Positions 24,901 through 32,323 of a stretch of DNA of 64,000 nucleotides are shown here, in pieces. The stretch's first letter is position 1. Each line of letters starts with the position of its first letter. The stretch lies in NCBI RefSeq assembly GCF_024298885.1, contig NZ_CP101166.1, positions 3,657,149-3,721,148 of the forward strand, given 5' to 3'. The notes below the pieces were generated by a model. The model did not search any database. It saw only the letters and a program-made list of their open reading frames with translations, and was not told where the DNA came from. Position numbers and translations under genes: made by a program. Source of the stretch: Haloglomus halophilum. Lineage in GTDB: Archaea; Halobacteriota; Halobacteria; Halobacteriales; Haloarculaceae.

Positions 24901-25824
24901 GCCTTCCCCGCGGCCGCGGGCGTGGTCCACGATGCGGTCGACCTCGTTGCGGGCCTGGACGAGCCCCACGAGATGAATTTCGTGAAGAAACACGTCGAGG
25001 CGGAGGCCGAGGAACTGGCGGCTGACGGCCTCGACCCGGATGACGCGCGTGACGCGGCCAAACAGCGCGTCTTCACCACCCGACCCGGCGGCTACGGCGC
25101 CGGGACGAACAAGGCGGTCGACGAGGGCAACTGGGACGACCGCGCCGACCTCGCCGAGGTGTACGTCCAGTGGGGCGGCTACGCGATGGGGTCGCGCGGG
25201 ACGGTCAGCGAGGCCCACGACGCCTTCGAGCGCCGCCTCGGGAGCGTCGAGGCGACCGTGAAGATCGAGGACACCGCCGAGCAGGACGAGTTCGACTCCT
25301 CGGACTGGTACGCCTTCCACGGCGGCTTCATCACCGCCGTCGCGGAGACGGCGGGCGAGGAGCCGGCCTCCTACGTCGGCGACACGTCCGACCCCTCGCG
25401 CGTGGACGTCTACACGAACGAGGAGAAGGTCCGCAAGGCGATGCGGGCCCGCGTCCTGAACCCCTCGTGGCTCGACTCCATGGAGGAACACGGCTACAAG
25501 GGAGCCGGCGACCTCTCGACCACGGTCGACGTGGTGCTCGGCTGGGACGCCACCACGGGCGTCATCAGCGACGGCCTGTGGGACGACGTGGCCGAGAAGT
25601 TCGCACTCGACGAGGACCGCCAGGAGTGGCTCCGCGAGGTGAACCCGTGGGCGCTGGAGTCCATCACGGACACCCTTCTCGAAGCGATCGAACGCGGCCT
25701 CTGGGACGCCAACGATGACATCCTGGACGATCTGCGCGACGCCAACCTGCGGGCCGACGGCGATATCGAGGCTCGCGATGGGGCCAGCGCGGCCCGGACG
25801 GAGGTGACCAGCGATGACGACTGA
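21904..25824 (+). CDS. cobN: Cobaltochelatase large subunit CobN
   Basis: 1306 residues, normal for CobN. Conserved blocks include GVWFYESHWTHENL, LPVFCNPAEDDP, MLSSFMFSLS, GTHGSLEWLPGKTVGLD, PYIVNNPGEGTQAKRRSYAA, GRNFYTLDPRKVP, TRVSGLFRDAFP and YVQWGGYAMGS. CobN binds the corrin ring and inserts Co2+ with an ATPase partner, here probably ChlID. In aerobic bacteria this is the late-insertion enzyme, so its presence with CbiX and CbiG is a mixed system. The start is ATG 21904 (MPTIGLYTATENEL); the frame upstream is shadow of chlID. It overlaps cbiC by 11 bp. Confidence 0.95.
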   Translation: MPTIGLYTATENELGAVGRAASEVDADLVVRSESDLDGPEDADAFVDELTDATAVVLWLHGAEDSMPGYGHAVERLREAGVPLVVKATGDAFAIEDTTVDGDTRDRVCEYLDRGGTANVASCVRYLVDQFSDESRKHDDPVALPTEGVYHPDHPGASYEDLAATLDPDTPTVGVWFYESHWTHENLRYVDAQVRAIEAEGADALPVFCNPAEDDPDQNDAEWVVDNWLTDDAGDPIVDAMLSSFMFSLSMDERGRSADDEGSGDVFLDRLGVPVIQTVTTMRSRSRYESSDTGVMGFELALSVALPEFDGNVITHPISGKERTDDEAGIGTAPKQHFPIEDRVDHAASLAVNWARLRHTPNEDKQVAVVLHNYPPSDDGIGTAFGLDSPASTVNLLEELDQRGYDLGAGAASAADTPADVLPESGQALVERLTAQLTLDDRWVAPEDVRDLSVGTVAPDTYDEWFADMDASFRENVLEEWGDPPERPFAIPGVEFGNVLVTVQPPRGFGMDPSKVYHDSDLQPPHDYAAFYGWLRHEFDADAVVHLGTHGSLEWLPGKTVGLDGESAPDALVGDLPNVYPYIVNNPGEGTQAKRRSYAAVVDYLTPPMANAGTYDELAELEELASEYREAGTTGARPDEGQALEERIREAVAEADLAVELGIEGDIEERADVRGPEEAGTTLAEGEVSGDEVDVDELVERVHDYLTDVKTTQIRMGLHTMSEPPAGDRLVEYLVALTRLENPGAPSLRDSVAGVLGVDPDRMLESPGAYDDDLEMTYAEAADEVYETCCALVETLAAHGFDLPASEREAGPDDEVNLNLLVVDIDPLGDGRAVSGAHDDLREALRFICEEAAPRVGGARQEVPRTADALAGEYVPPGGSGAPTRGGVDLLPTGRNFYTLDPRKVPAKHAYDAGKEVADGVAERHHDEEGEYPEEVGVVAWGTPTVRTRGETIGQVLALMGVRPVWTDAGRVDDVEAIPIEELGRPRIDVTTRVSGLFRDAFPAAAGVVHDAVDLVAGLDEPHEMNFVKKHVEAEAEELAADGLDPDDARDAAKQRVFTTRPGGYGAGTNKAVDEGNWDDRADLAEVYVQWGGYAMGSRGTVSEAHDAFERRLGSVEATVKIEDTAEQDEFDSSDWYAFHGGFITAVAETAGEEPASYVGDTSDPSRVDVYTNEEKVRKAMRARVLNPSWLDSMEEHGYKGAGDLSTTVDVVLGWDATTGVISDGLWDDVAEKFALDEDRQEWLREVNPWALESITDTLLEAIERGLWDANDDILDDLRDANLRADGDIEARDGASAARTEVTSDDD

Positions 25825-26545
25825 GGACGACGCTGCGACGGATGGAGGTACTGCAGCAGAGGTCGAGGAGTACGCCGACCTCGGCGCGACGACCGAGAAC
25901 GCGATGGAGATCGCCGAGACCAGCATGGACCGGGTCCACGAACTCGTCCCACAGGAGACGCTGGCCGACCGGTTCCGCGCGAAGGCGGTCCACGCCACCG
26001 GTGACCCGGAGTTCCAGCACCTCGTCCGGTTCACGGGCGCCGACGAGTCCGAACCCGCCCGTGCCGGCGCCCGTGCCGTGCTCGACGAGGCACCCATCGT
26101 GACCGACATCACGATGGTCAAGTCGGGCATCACGGGCCGCGGGCACTCCTGCGAGGTACGCAAGGCCATCGGCAACGGCGCCGAGTTGGCTGCCGAAACG
26201 GGGATGACCCGCACAGCGGCGTCCGTGCTCGAACTCGACCGTCAGGGCGTCTACGACGGTGCCATCGCGGCCGTCGGGAACGCCCCGACGGCGGCGCTGG
26301 CGCTCGCGGACTGCATCGAGGATGGCACCCGGCCCGCCGTCGTGGTCGCCACGCCCGTCGGATTCGTGAAGGCCGCCGAGTCCCGGAAACGGCTCCGCGA
26401 GGTCGCGAGCGAGCACGGTGTGCCCGCCATCACGAACGTCGGGCGGCGCGGTGGGAGCGGGCTGGCTGCGGGCCTGACGAACGAACTCGTCCACGTCGCG
26501 AGCGACGTTCGCTCGGAAGACCTCGACCTGGAGGAGTCGCCGTGA
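25814..26545 (+). CDS. cbiC: Precorrin-8X / cobalt-precorrin-8 methylmutase (CbiC)
   Basis: 243 residues. It moves a methyl group from C11 to C12 to give cobyrinic or hydrogenobyrinic acid. CbiC motifs: KAVHATGDPEF with the catalytic His, ITMVKSGITGRG, AAVGNAPTAALALAD, VVVATPVGFVKAAESR and NVGRRGGSGLAAGL. The first 30 residues are an acidic extension. It overlaps cobN by 11 bp and cbiE by 4 bp (GTGA). Confidence 0.95.
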   Translation: MTTEDDAATDGGTAAEVEEYADLGATTENAMEIAETSMDRVHELVPQETLADRFRAKAVHATGDPEFQHLVRFTGADESEPARAGARAVLDEAPIVTDITMVKSGITGRGHSCEVRKAIGNGAELAAETGMTRTAASVLELDRQGVYDGAIAAVGNAPTAALALADCIEDGTRPAVVVATPVGFVKAAESRKRLREVASEHGVPAITNVGRRGGSGLAAGLTNELVHVASDVRSEDLDLEESP

Positions 26546-27333
26546 GCGACACCGAGGACCCCGGTGCGGACGCTGCCGACGGGAGCTTCGGCGACCCGAC
26601 GGCGTACGCCGCCCGAGCGCCCGAACCGGCCGATATCGTCGAGGACGGTGGCGACCCGCCAGTCCTCGCAGTCGGCGTCGGCCCCGGCAACCCGGAGTAT
26701 CTGGTTCCGCGTGCCCAGCGGGCCGTCCGCGAGGCCGACGTGCTGGTCGGGTTCGAGACGGTCGTGGACGTGGTCCGCGAGCACGCGACCGGCGAGGTGC
26801 TCGAATGCGGCTACCGCGACCAGGCCGAGACGCTGGCGACGTTCGCCGACCGCGTCCGCGACGGTGCGCGAGGGACGGCCGTCCTGATGGGCGATCCGAA
26901 CCACTCGGGCTACCAGCTGGTCGGGCGCGTCGAGCGCCACGTCGACCGGCCGGTGCGCGTGGTGCCGGGCATCTCCTCGCTCCAGCTCGCGGCCTCGCGG
27001 GCCCGGACGCCGATGGAGGAGAGCACGTTCGTCACGCTCCACCGGCGCGGCGACCTGGCCGAGGCCCGTGAACGGCTCCGTCGTGATGTCGGGGACCGCC
27101 ATCTGCTGGTGCTGCCCCGCCCCTACGACCTGATGCCCGGGGATATCGCCGCGGACCTCGTGGGGTCGGGTGCGAGCCCGGACCTGCCGGCACTGGTTCT
27201 GGAGCGGCTGACGCACGATGACGAGGCGACGACGCGGTCGACGCTCGGCGAGCTGGCCGAGTACGCGGGCGGTGATGGGGCCGAGGACACGCCGTTCTCG
27301 GACCTGTCGGTGCTGGTCGTGCGACGGGCGTAA
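26542..27333 (+). CDS. cbiE: Cobalt-precorrin-7 C5-methyltransferase (CbiE)
   Basis: 263 residues of the tetrapyrrole methylase fold with the CbiE signature: VGVGPGNPEYLVPRAQRAV, ADVLVGFETVVDVV, LMGDPNHSGYQLV, VPGISSLQLAASRART and FVTLHRRGD. It methylates C5 and works with CbiT, which is encoded at the other end of the locus. The start is GTG 26542, sharing GTGA with the cbiC stop. The N-terminal 40 residues are a halophilic acidic extension. Confidence 0.93.
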   Translation: MSDTEDPGADAADGSFGDPTAYAARAPEPADIVEDGGDPPVLAVGVGPGNPEYLVPRAQRAVREADVLVGFETVVDVVREHATGEVLECGYRDQAETLATFADRVRDGARGTAVLMGDPNHSGYQLVGRVERHVDRPVRVVPGISSLQLAASRARTPMEESTFVTLHRRGDLAEARERLRRDVGDRHLLVLPRPYDLMPGDIAADLVGSGASPDLPALVLERLTHDDEATTRSTLGELAEYAGGDGAEDTPFSDLSVLVVRRA

Positions 27334-27354
27334 CCGGAACTGCGGTCCCGTCGT

Positions 27355-27372
27355 GGCGGCGTCGGTGCCGCC
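27355..27372. terminator. Short hairpin between convergent cbiE and cbiX2
   Basis: GGCGGC-GTCGGT-GCCGCC, a 6-bp stem in the 48-bp gap between the convergent ends of cbiE and the second CbiX-like gene. It is GC-rich with no U tract, so its terminator role is only likely by position. Confidence 0.35.
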
Positions 27373-27381
27373 GCCGTCACG

Positions 27382-28182
27382 TTACAACGGTCGGCCGTCA
27401 CCGTCCGCTGCGAGTCGCTGGGCGTCGCGGGCGAGCTGGTCCTCGAACGAGGTCCCCGGCGTATCGGTGCCCGTCCGTCGCTCGGCCACGCGGGCGGCGA
27501 TGGCGTCGGTGACAGCGTGATGCTCGCCGAGCGGGTCGGCGTAGGAGAGCCCACCCCGGTCGACCTCCAGCTTACGCGGTATCTCCTCGGTCGTGGCCGT
27601 CGACGGGACCAGCGGTAGCGGCACCGCGACCACGCGGTCGTTGGAGACGGTGTAGCGGGCACACTCGACCGCCGGGTTCTGGAGGAGGAACGCGCTCGTC
27701 ACTTCGCCGTAGGCGCTCGTCTCGCGGAGCCGCGAGGCGTGGTAGTCCGCAGCCTGTCGTTCGAAGGGCTGGTCCCCACTTCCCAGACCGACCAGAAGGA
27801 GGGAGGCGTCCGGCGTCGGCGTGACGTGCTCGGCCGCGCGTGTGGCGAGCGCGTCGGTCACGGCCGGCGAGGGTCCGACGGGCTCGCAGTACGCCACCGC
27901 ACCATCGACGGTGTCGAAGGCGGCCGGGACGCCGTCGGTCGTGGCGCGAGCGTGTGCGGCCCGGACCGGGACGACGAACACCCGGTCGGCAGAGATGTCG
28001 GCGAACGATGTCCGGAGTTCGCGGCCGGGCTCCTCGCGCCAGGTCGCGGCGTGGACGGCGTCGGCCACGCCACGGTCGCGCAGTCGGCGAGCGTGTGTCT
28101 CGAGGACGCCCCCCGCGGCGGGCGACGCTCGGGCGACCAGAACGAGGGCATCGGTAGCCCGTGTCTCTTTTGCAATCTTCAT
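27382..28182 (-). CDS. CbiX-like chelatase family protein (second copy)
   Basis: 266 residues with two similar halves: DALVLVARASPAAGGVLETHARRLRDRG and SLLLVGLGSGDQPFERQAADYHASRLRE, each resembling CbiX/SirB halves. The usual GHGSR motif is altered: the first half has ARASP and the second GLGSG, so the catalytic His of true CbiX is missing from both and chelatase activity is doubtful. A downstream RVVAVPLPLVPS block matches the later CbiX strand. ATG 28182 overlaps the shared operator by one base. It may be a regulatory, carrier or cobalt-handling paralogue. Confidence 0.72.
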   Translation of the reverse strand: MKIAKETRATDALVLVARASPAAGGVLETHARRLRDRGVADAVHAATWREEPGRELRTSFADISADRVFVVPVRAAHARATTDGVPAAFDTVDGAVAYCEPVGPSPAVTDALATRAAEHVTPTPDASLLLVGLGSGDQPFERQAADYHASRLRETSAYGEVTSAFLLQNPAVECARYTVSNDRVVAVPLPLVPSTATTEEIPRKLEVDRGGLSYADPLGEHHAVTDAIAARVAERRTGTDTPGTSFEDQLARDAQRLAADGDGRPL

Positions 28183-28195
28183 TGTGTTAGGCCAA
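28182..28195. promoter_or_regulatory. Candidate operator upstream of the second CbiX-like gene
   Basis: On the minus strand this reads TTGGCCTAACACAA, ending with the A of the ATG start. It matches the cbiT site (TTGTCCTAATACAA) at 12 of 14 positions. Upstream, AGTAACAAC corresponds to AATAACGAC before the cbiT site at the same spacing, so the two promoters appear related over about 28 bp. Confidence 0.58.
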
Positions 28196-28451
28196 GTGCA
28201 GTTGTTACTCGGCGTGCGAGGGCATCCCACATATAGCTGGTGATGGTCCAGTACTGCTATCGACTGCAGCCAGTCAGCTGGGAACTCCCGTGAGAAGTCA
28301 CGGACAGCGGGTGAGGCGCTGGAAGAAGAGGGATGAAGATGGTGCGTTTTCTGTATAGCGGTATACGATTTATGCGTTGGGGATGGGACGCCCCGGCAGG
28401 AGCGGAATAGTTGAGAAACTGATAATTATGCGACGCCAGTCCGATAGAGCG

Positions 28452-29192
28452 CTACCGGAAGCGCTCCTCGAGCGAGACCTTCACGATGGACTTGAGTATC
28501 TCGGCGCCGCCCTGTATCGGGTCGAGCTTCGTCTCGCCCGCCCGCTCGGCGTACGTGATCGGCTCCTCTCGGACCTCGTACCCACGCATCAGCGGCCGGA
28601 TGAGCAGCTCCGCGGAGAGGCCGGTGTTCTCCGTCCATTCGATCTTCTCGATGATTTCGCGGCGGTACGCCCGCATCCCCGTGGTCGTATCGTGGACCCG
28701 GTCGCCCATCAGCACGGACGCGATACCCGCGAAGGCAGCGTTTCCGAGGCGGTTGAACGCCGGCATGGCGTCGGCCCCGTAGTAGAGGCGGTCACCCGAA
28801 ACGACATCGTAGCCCTCGTTGATGAAGTCGAGGAACTCCGGAAGCGCGTCCATCGGATAGGTGTCGTCGCAGTCCGTCGTCACCACGACCGGACGCGAGG
28901 CCGTCAGCAGCGCCTCGCGGACGGCTACGCCGTACCCCTGTGGCTCCTGCTCGACGACCGTCGCGCCGTGCTCACGGGCGATCTCGGGCGTCCTGTCGCT
29001 GGAGCCGTCCACGCAGACGACCTCGGCGCGCCCATCGGTCACACGGTCGATGTCGTCCAGCACCGTACCGATGGCTGCCTCCTCGTTGTACGTCCCCATG
29101 ACGACGCTGAGGTCGTCGAAGGTGAACTGCTCTACCCCGTCCGCCGCGGCCACGGACTCGTCTGCCGACCTGTCGGCCTGCTGCTGGCTCAT
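28452..29192 (-). CDS. Family 2 glycosyltransferase, dolichyl-phosphate mannose synthase-like
   Basis: 246 residues with a GT-A fold: SVVMGTYNEEAAIGTVLDDI (nucleotide-sugar site), VVCVDGSSDRTPEIA, VVTTDCDDTYPMDAL with the metal-binding acidic motif, DVVSGDRLYYGADAMP and HDTTTGMRAYRREI. This resembles polyprenyl-phosphate glycosyltransferases that make lipid-linked sugars for N-glycosylation. There is no C-terminal membrane domain. ATG 29192 is preferred over GTG-type extensions. It stands alone, with its own AT-rich upstream region. Confidence 0.88.
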   Translation of the reverse strand: MSQQQADRSADESVAAADGVEQFTFDDLSVVMGTYNEEAAIGTVLDDIDRVTDGRAEVVCVDGSSDRTPEIAREHGATVVEQEPQGYGVAVREALLTASRPVVVTTDCDDTYPMDALPEFLDFINEGYDVVSGDRLYYGADAMPAFNRLGNAAFAGIASVLMGDRVHDTTTGMRAYRREIIEKIEWTENTGLSAELLIRPLMRGYEVREEPITYAERAGETKLDPIQGGAEILKSIVKVSLEERFR

Positions 29193-29344
29193 ACGTCCGC
29201 CTTCGTGAGCGCCCACTTGAGAGTTTAGGTTTGCCAAAAACGACGGCCGGTCGAGATTCGCTCCAGAACTCGGCCGTTTCCGAGTGTAGCAGCCGCTACC
29301 ATACGAACGGAGCTGAAGAACCAGAAATCAGGAGATTTCGTAGC

Positions 29345-29683
29345 TTACCGCAGGTCGGCCGCGCCGGGTTCGATCTCCTCGCGGTGTCGATCGGCCTCAC
29401 TGCAGGCTGTCTCGGGTGGGCGCTCGAATCGCTGTCGCTGTCGCTCTCCCCCGTCCGTTCGGGTCGTGTGGGTCGTCGGGTTGTTCATGTACGGGACCAT
29501 CGGAGCCGTGTCGTTGGAGTCGTCCATCGGTATCTGGTGGGTTCGTGAGTGCGTTCGCGCGTCGATGCCGCTGTCGTGGCCTCGCGCGGAGCGCGAGGAG
29601 GCCGGGGGAGAATCAGTTGCGTACGTGTACAGCGAGCATCGGTCTTCACTCTCCCATTGGGGGCATCCATCATAAACGTTCAT
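29345..29683 (-). CDS. Possible small hypothetical protein
   Basis: A 112-codon frame beginning MNVYDGCPQWESEDRCSLY, divergent from the gene at 29706 with only 22 bp between start codons. The N terminus has two Cys about 9 residues apart and protein-like composition, but the C-terminal half is rich in Arg, Gln and Thr with no pattern. No TATA element is visible on this strand. It may be spurious; otherwise 29193-29705 holds no recognisable gene. Confidence 0.25.
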   Translation of the reverse strand: MNVYDGCPQWESEDRCSLYTYATDSPPASSRSARGHDSGIDARTHSRTHQIPMDDSNDTAPMVPYMNNPTTHTTRTDGGERQRQRFERPPETACSEADRHREEIEPGAADLR

Positions 29684-29705
29684 GTCGTAACAACGGTTGC
29701 CATCG

Positions 29706-30152
29706 ATGTCGGTCGCTACGCTTACGAGCGTCCGCTCCCCTCGTTCGCCCGTGGCGACCGGACTGACGCTCGCGTTCGACCTGGAGGCGCTCAGAGCGTT
29801 CTCTGAGCCCGCTGTGGCGTTCGAGGACGCGCGGCGCTGGAGTGAGAACCTCGGTATCGTCTCGGACCAGCCGCCGTACGTTCTGACCAAGTTCACCCGC
29901 GAACACGCCCTCCGGAACGATTTCCCACCCGAGCCTGCCCCCGCCGTGGAGACGCTCGACCACATGCGCACGCACCACGACACCGACCGGTACGTGTACG
30001 TCGTGCCCGACGACGTGACAACGACGCCGGACGGATGGGAACGCCTCCCGGCCTCCGAGGCCGCGGAGCGAGCCGACTGGGAACTGGCACCCGACGACTC
30101 GGTGGATGTGGCGGAACCAGTCATCGAGGACGAAGACTCGGACTGGCCCTGA
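29706..30152 (+). CDS. Conserved haloarchaeal protein (DUF7124-like)
   Basis: 148 residues. After a 20-residue variable N terminus comes LTLAFDLEALRAFSEPAVAFEDARRWSENLGIVSD, then YVLTKFTREHALRNDF and DTDRYVYVVPDD. I recall this pattern from small haloarchaeal proteins of a DUF7124 type; no function is known. A CATAAACG element about 30 bp upstream could be the TATA box. The TTG at 29697 would be a longer alternative start. The C terminus is very acidic. Confidence 0.6.
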   Translation: MSVATLTSVRSPRSPVATGLTLAFDLEALRAFSEPAVAFEDARRWSENLGIVSDQPPYVLTKFTREHALRNDFPPEPAPAVETLDHMRTHHDTDRYVYVVPDDVTTTPDGWERLPASEAAERADWELAPDDSVDVAEPVIEDEDSDWP

Positions 30153-30516
30153 CGGCCCGGGAGTGGGGCTGGCGGTCCGGAGTGTCTCTTTCCGCTGGTG
30201 GACTTCGAGCGATTCGGCTCCACAGGCCGCTCCATCACACCACCACGACCAGGGGCCACCCGTCGCCCTGAACAATCCTGAATTCGCCCACCGATATCGG
30301 AGCTAGATGAGGTACCCACCTCTCGCGGAGTCTCATCGGGGCCAATCTGTTATCGTCTAATGTGATATGTGGAAAGACGCGCCTGTCGGCTGGACAGTCA
30401 GTTATCGTCGAATAGATGGGCAAACTACCCCGATTTACACCACCACGTTCGGTGATAACTGCCCTTATCGTCGTGTCTGACGCAGATTGAAGTAGCGCCC
30501 GTTCGAGGAGGGGAGC
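30153..30516. other. Intergenic stretch of 364 bp
   Basis: No gene is seen. It contains a perfect 10-bp palindrome CCGATATCGG at 30291-30300 and, at the right end, a strong ribosome binding site (GGAGG within 30505-30515) for the gene at 30517. The middle is AT-richer than the coding DNA around it. Confidence 0.5.
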
Positions 30517-30996
30517 ATGAGTACGGACGGGTCGGAGACCGAACGCGTCTCGGTCAGCACCTACATCCCGGCCTACCAGCGCGCGACCTGGGAGGCCGAG
30601 GCCGAGTCGATGGGCGTGAGCCGGAGCGAGTACGTTCGACTGATGGTGCAGGCAGGCCGTCGGAGTTTCGAACTGGACGGGACCGACGATAGCAGCTCCC
30701 TCCCGGGCACTGACGACCGTTCGAGCGAACGCGCCTCCGGCGGTTCCGATACGGTTACCGGGAACAACCCCGAGCAGACCCGTTCCTCCCCCTCTGACCC
30801 TGGGGGTGACGGCCTCGAAGACCGTGTCCTCGACCTCCTCGAGCCGGACGCGTATCTCGGCTGGGACGAACTGGTCGCCGGGTTGACCGACGACCTGGAG
30901 GACCGACTGGAGGAGTCACTCGAATCGCTCCAGTCCGCGGGCCGGGTCCGACACAGTGGCCGGCACGGTGGGTACACGGTGGTCGCCGATGAGTGA
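30517..30996 (+). CDS. DUF5805-like ribbon-helix-helix-type partner of the recombinase
   Basis: 159 residues. The N-terminal ERVSVSTYIPAYQRATWEAEAESMGVSRSEYVRLMVQAGRR region looks like a ribbon-helix-helix DNA-binding domain. A Ser/Asp linker follows, and then a C-terminal winged-helix-like part (LEDRVLDLLEPDAYLGWDELVAGL, LQSAGRVRHSGRHGGYTVV). In haloarchaea such genes stand directly before a tyrosine recombinase gene; here the two share 8 bp, so it is probably a recombination accessory factor or a repressor of the pair. A strong Shine-Dalgarno sequence precedes the ATG. Confidence 0.72.
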   Translation: MSTDGSETERVSVSTYIPAYQRATWEAEAESMGVSRSEYVRLMVQAGRRSFELDGTDDSSSLPGTDDRSSERASGGSDTVTGNNPEQTRSSPSDPGGDGLEDRVLDLLEPDAYLGWDELVAGLTDDLEDRLEESLESLQSAGRVRHSGRHGGYTVVADE

Positions 30997-32035
30997 GGCC
31001 CGCGCCGGGGAGACCGGTGCCGTCGAGGACCCGGTCGCGTACTTCCTGGAGGACCTCACCTACCACGGCAAGACCGAGCGGACCCGGGACGCCTACGAGC
31101 GCGTGCTCCGCTCGGCCGAGACGTTCATGGAGGGCCGCCGGACCACCCTCGCCGACGCCACCCGCCGGGATTGTATGGCCTGGGTCCACCGGCTTCGTGG
31201 AGAGTACGCCGACAGCACGGTCGCCTCCTACGCTTCCTACCTCCACCGGTTCTACGGGTACATGGTCGAGGTCGGCACGTTCGACCGGAACCCGATGGCG
31301 CTGGTCACCGACGAGATGGACGAGACCATCGATACGGACCCTGCACGCCGCGAGATCGACCTGCCGCGGATGCGGGCGTTCGTCGCGGGCCTCGACCACC
31401 CGCTCGAACAGGCCGTCGTCGTCACGCTCCTGAAGACGGGGATGCGCGTCGGCGAGCTCTGTAACCTCGACATCCGGGACTGCTCGCTCACCGACGAGGA
31501 GGTCCGCGAGGCGTACGATATCGCCCCGCGTGGGGGGCTCGACGGCCGCCCGGACTCCATCTACGTGGCCAGTGACCCGGCCCGCGGGGAGCCGTACAAC
31601 GGCGAGGAACGGACCGCCTCGAACAAGCGCAAACGCGACACCGTCGTCCCCATCGACGACGAGCTGGCCGCTGCGCTGAAACGCTGGCTCGCCGTCCGCC
31701 CGGACCCGAGGTCGGACGCGGAACCCCTGTTCTGCAGCACGAAGGACGAGTGGGGCGCCCGCCTCACGCCGAAGATGGCCCGGTCGTTCGTCACCGACCA
31801 CGCCCGCGAGGCGGGCTGGTACCGCTCCGGTGGCGGCGCCGAGGAGAACGTCACGCCCCACTACTTCCGGCACTTCTTCACCACGCACCTCCGGGACCGA
31901 ACCGGCGACAGAGGCGTCGTGAAGTACCTCCGCGGTGATGTCGCTCAGGACGTCATCGACACGTACACCCACAACTGGGGGGACCGCGTCCGGGAGGTAT
32001 ACGAGGAGAACATCTACTCGCTCGGGACGAGATAG
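30989..32035 (+). CDS. Tyrosine recombinase / integrase (XerC/D family)
   Basis: 348 residues. The N-terminal SAM-like core-binding domain (YFLEDLTYHGKTERTRDAYERVL) is followed by the catalytic domain with Arg in LLKTGMRVGELCNLD, the HxxR motif in TPHYFRHFFTTHL and the nucleophile Tyr in VIDTYTHNW. It cuts and rejoins DNA at specific sites. No att-like repeats, tRNA target or phage/plasmid genes are nearby, and base composition equals that of the neighbours, so I read it as a chromosomal recombinase rather than a recent mobile element. It overlaps the upstream partner by 8 bp. Confidence 0.9.
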   Translation: MSEARAGETGAVEDPVAYFLEDLTYHGKTERTRDAYERVLRSAETFMEGRRTTLADATRRDCMAWVHRLRGEYADSTVASYASYLHRFYGYMVEVGTFDRNPMALVTDEMDETIDTDPARREIDLPRMRAFVAGLDHPLEQAVVVTLLKTGMRVGELCNLDIRDCSLTDEEVREAYDIAPRGGLDGRPDSIYVASDPARGEPYNGEERTASNKRKRDTVVPIDDELAAALKRWLAVRPDPRSDAEPLFCSTKDEWGARLTPKMARSFVTDHAREAGWYRSGGGAEENVTPHYFRHFFTTHLRDRTGDRGVVKYLRGDVAQDVIDTYTHNWGDRVREVYEENIYSLGTR

Positions 32036-32084
32036 TGCGGTACTTCGACAGCTCTCACCAGGGAGACCGTCACCGACACGACTC

Positions 32085-32106
32085 GTAAACTGCATGTCGC
32101 TATACG
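32085..32106. repeat. Copy of an intergenic ATACCGCTATAC-like element
   Basis: GTAAACTGCATGTCGCTATACG, read on the other strand as CGTATAGCGACATGCAGTTTAC. It resembles elements at 28353 and 37372, all in intergenic DNA. It lies between the recombinase and the Bat-type regulator. Confidence 0.4.
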
Positions 32107-32323
32107 GAAACTCGGGTGGTAGGCATCCGGTTCCCGTGCCGCTATTACGACGGAATACGGGGCTGAGAGTCCCTGTGAGTTGGTCCGGGTATCCCGGCGG
32201 ATCGACTGGCTCGGTCGCGAGCGGACGCCTGACAACTTGTTCACCGTACGTGGTGAGTTGAATCAGGTCCCAGTCCACCGGGAAAAGGTTAAAGCGCGAG
32301 CATTGCGACGGTCGCCACGACCC

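Noticed and set aside
21862..26214. 1450-codon minus-strand frame opposite cobN
   Set aside because: Mirror frame of a high-GC gene; no domain and no acidic bias typical of halophiles.
30517..32035. Integrated mobile element around the tyrosine recombinase
   Set aside because: No attachment repeats, tRNA target, plasmid or phage genes, and no change in composition.
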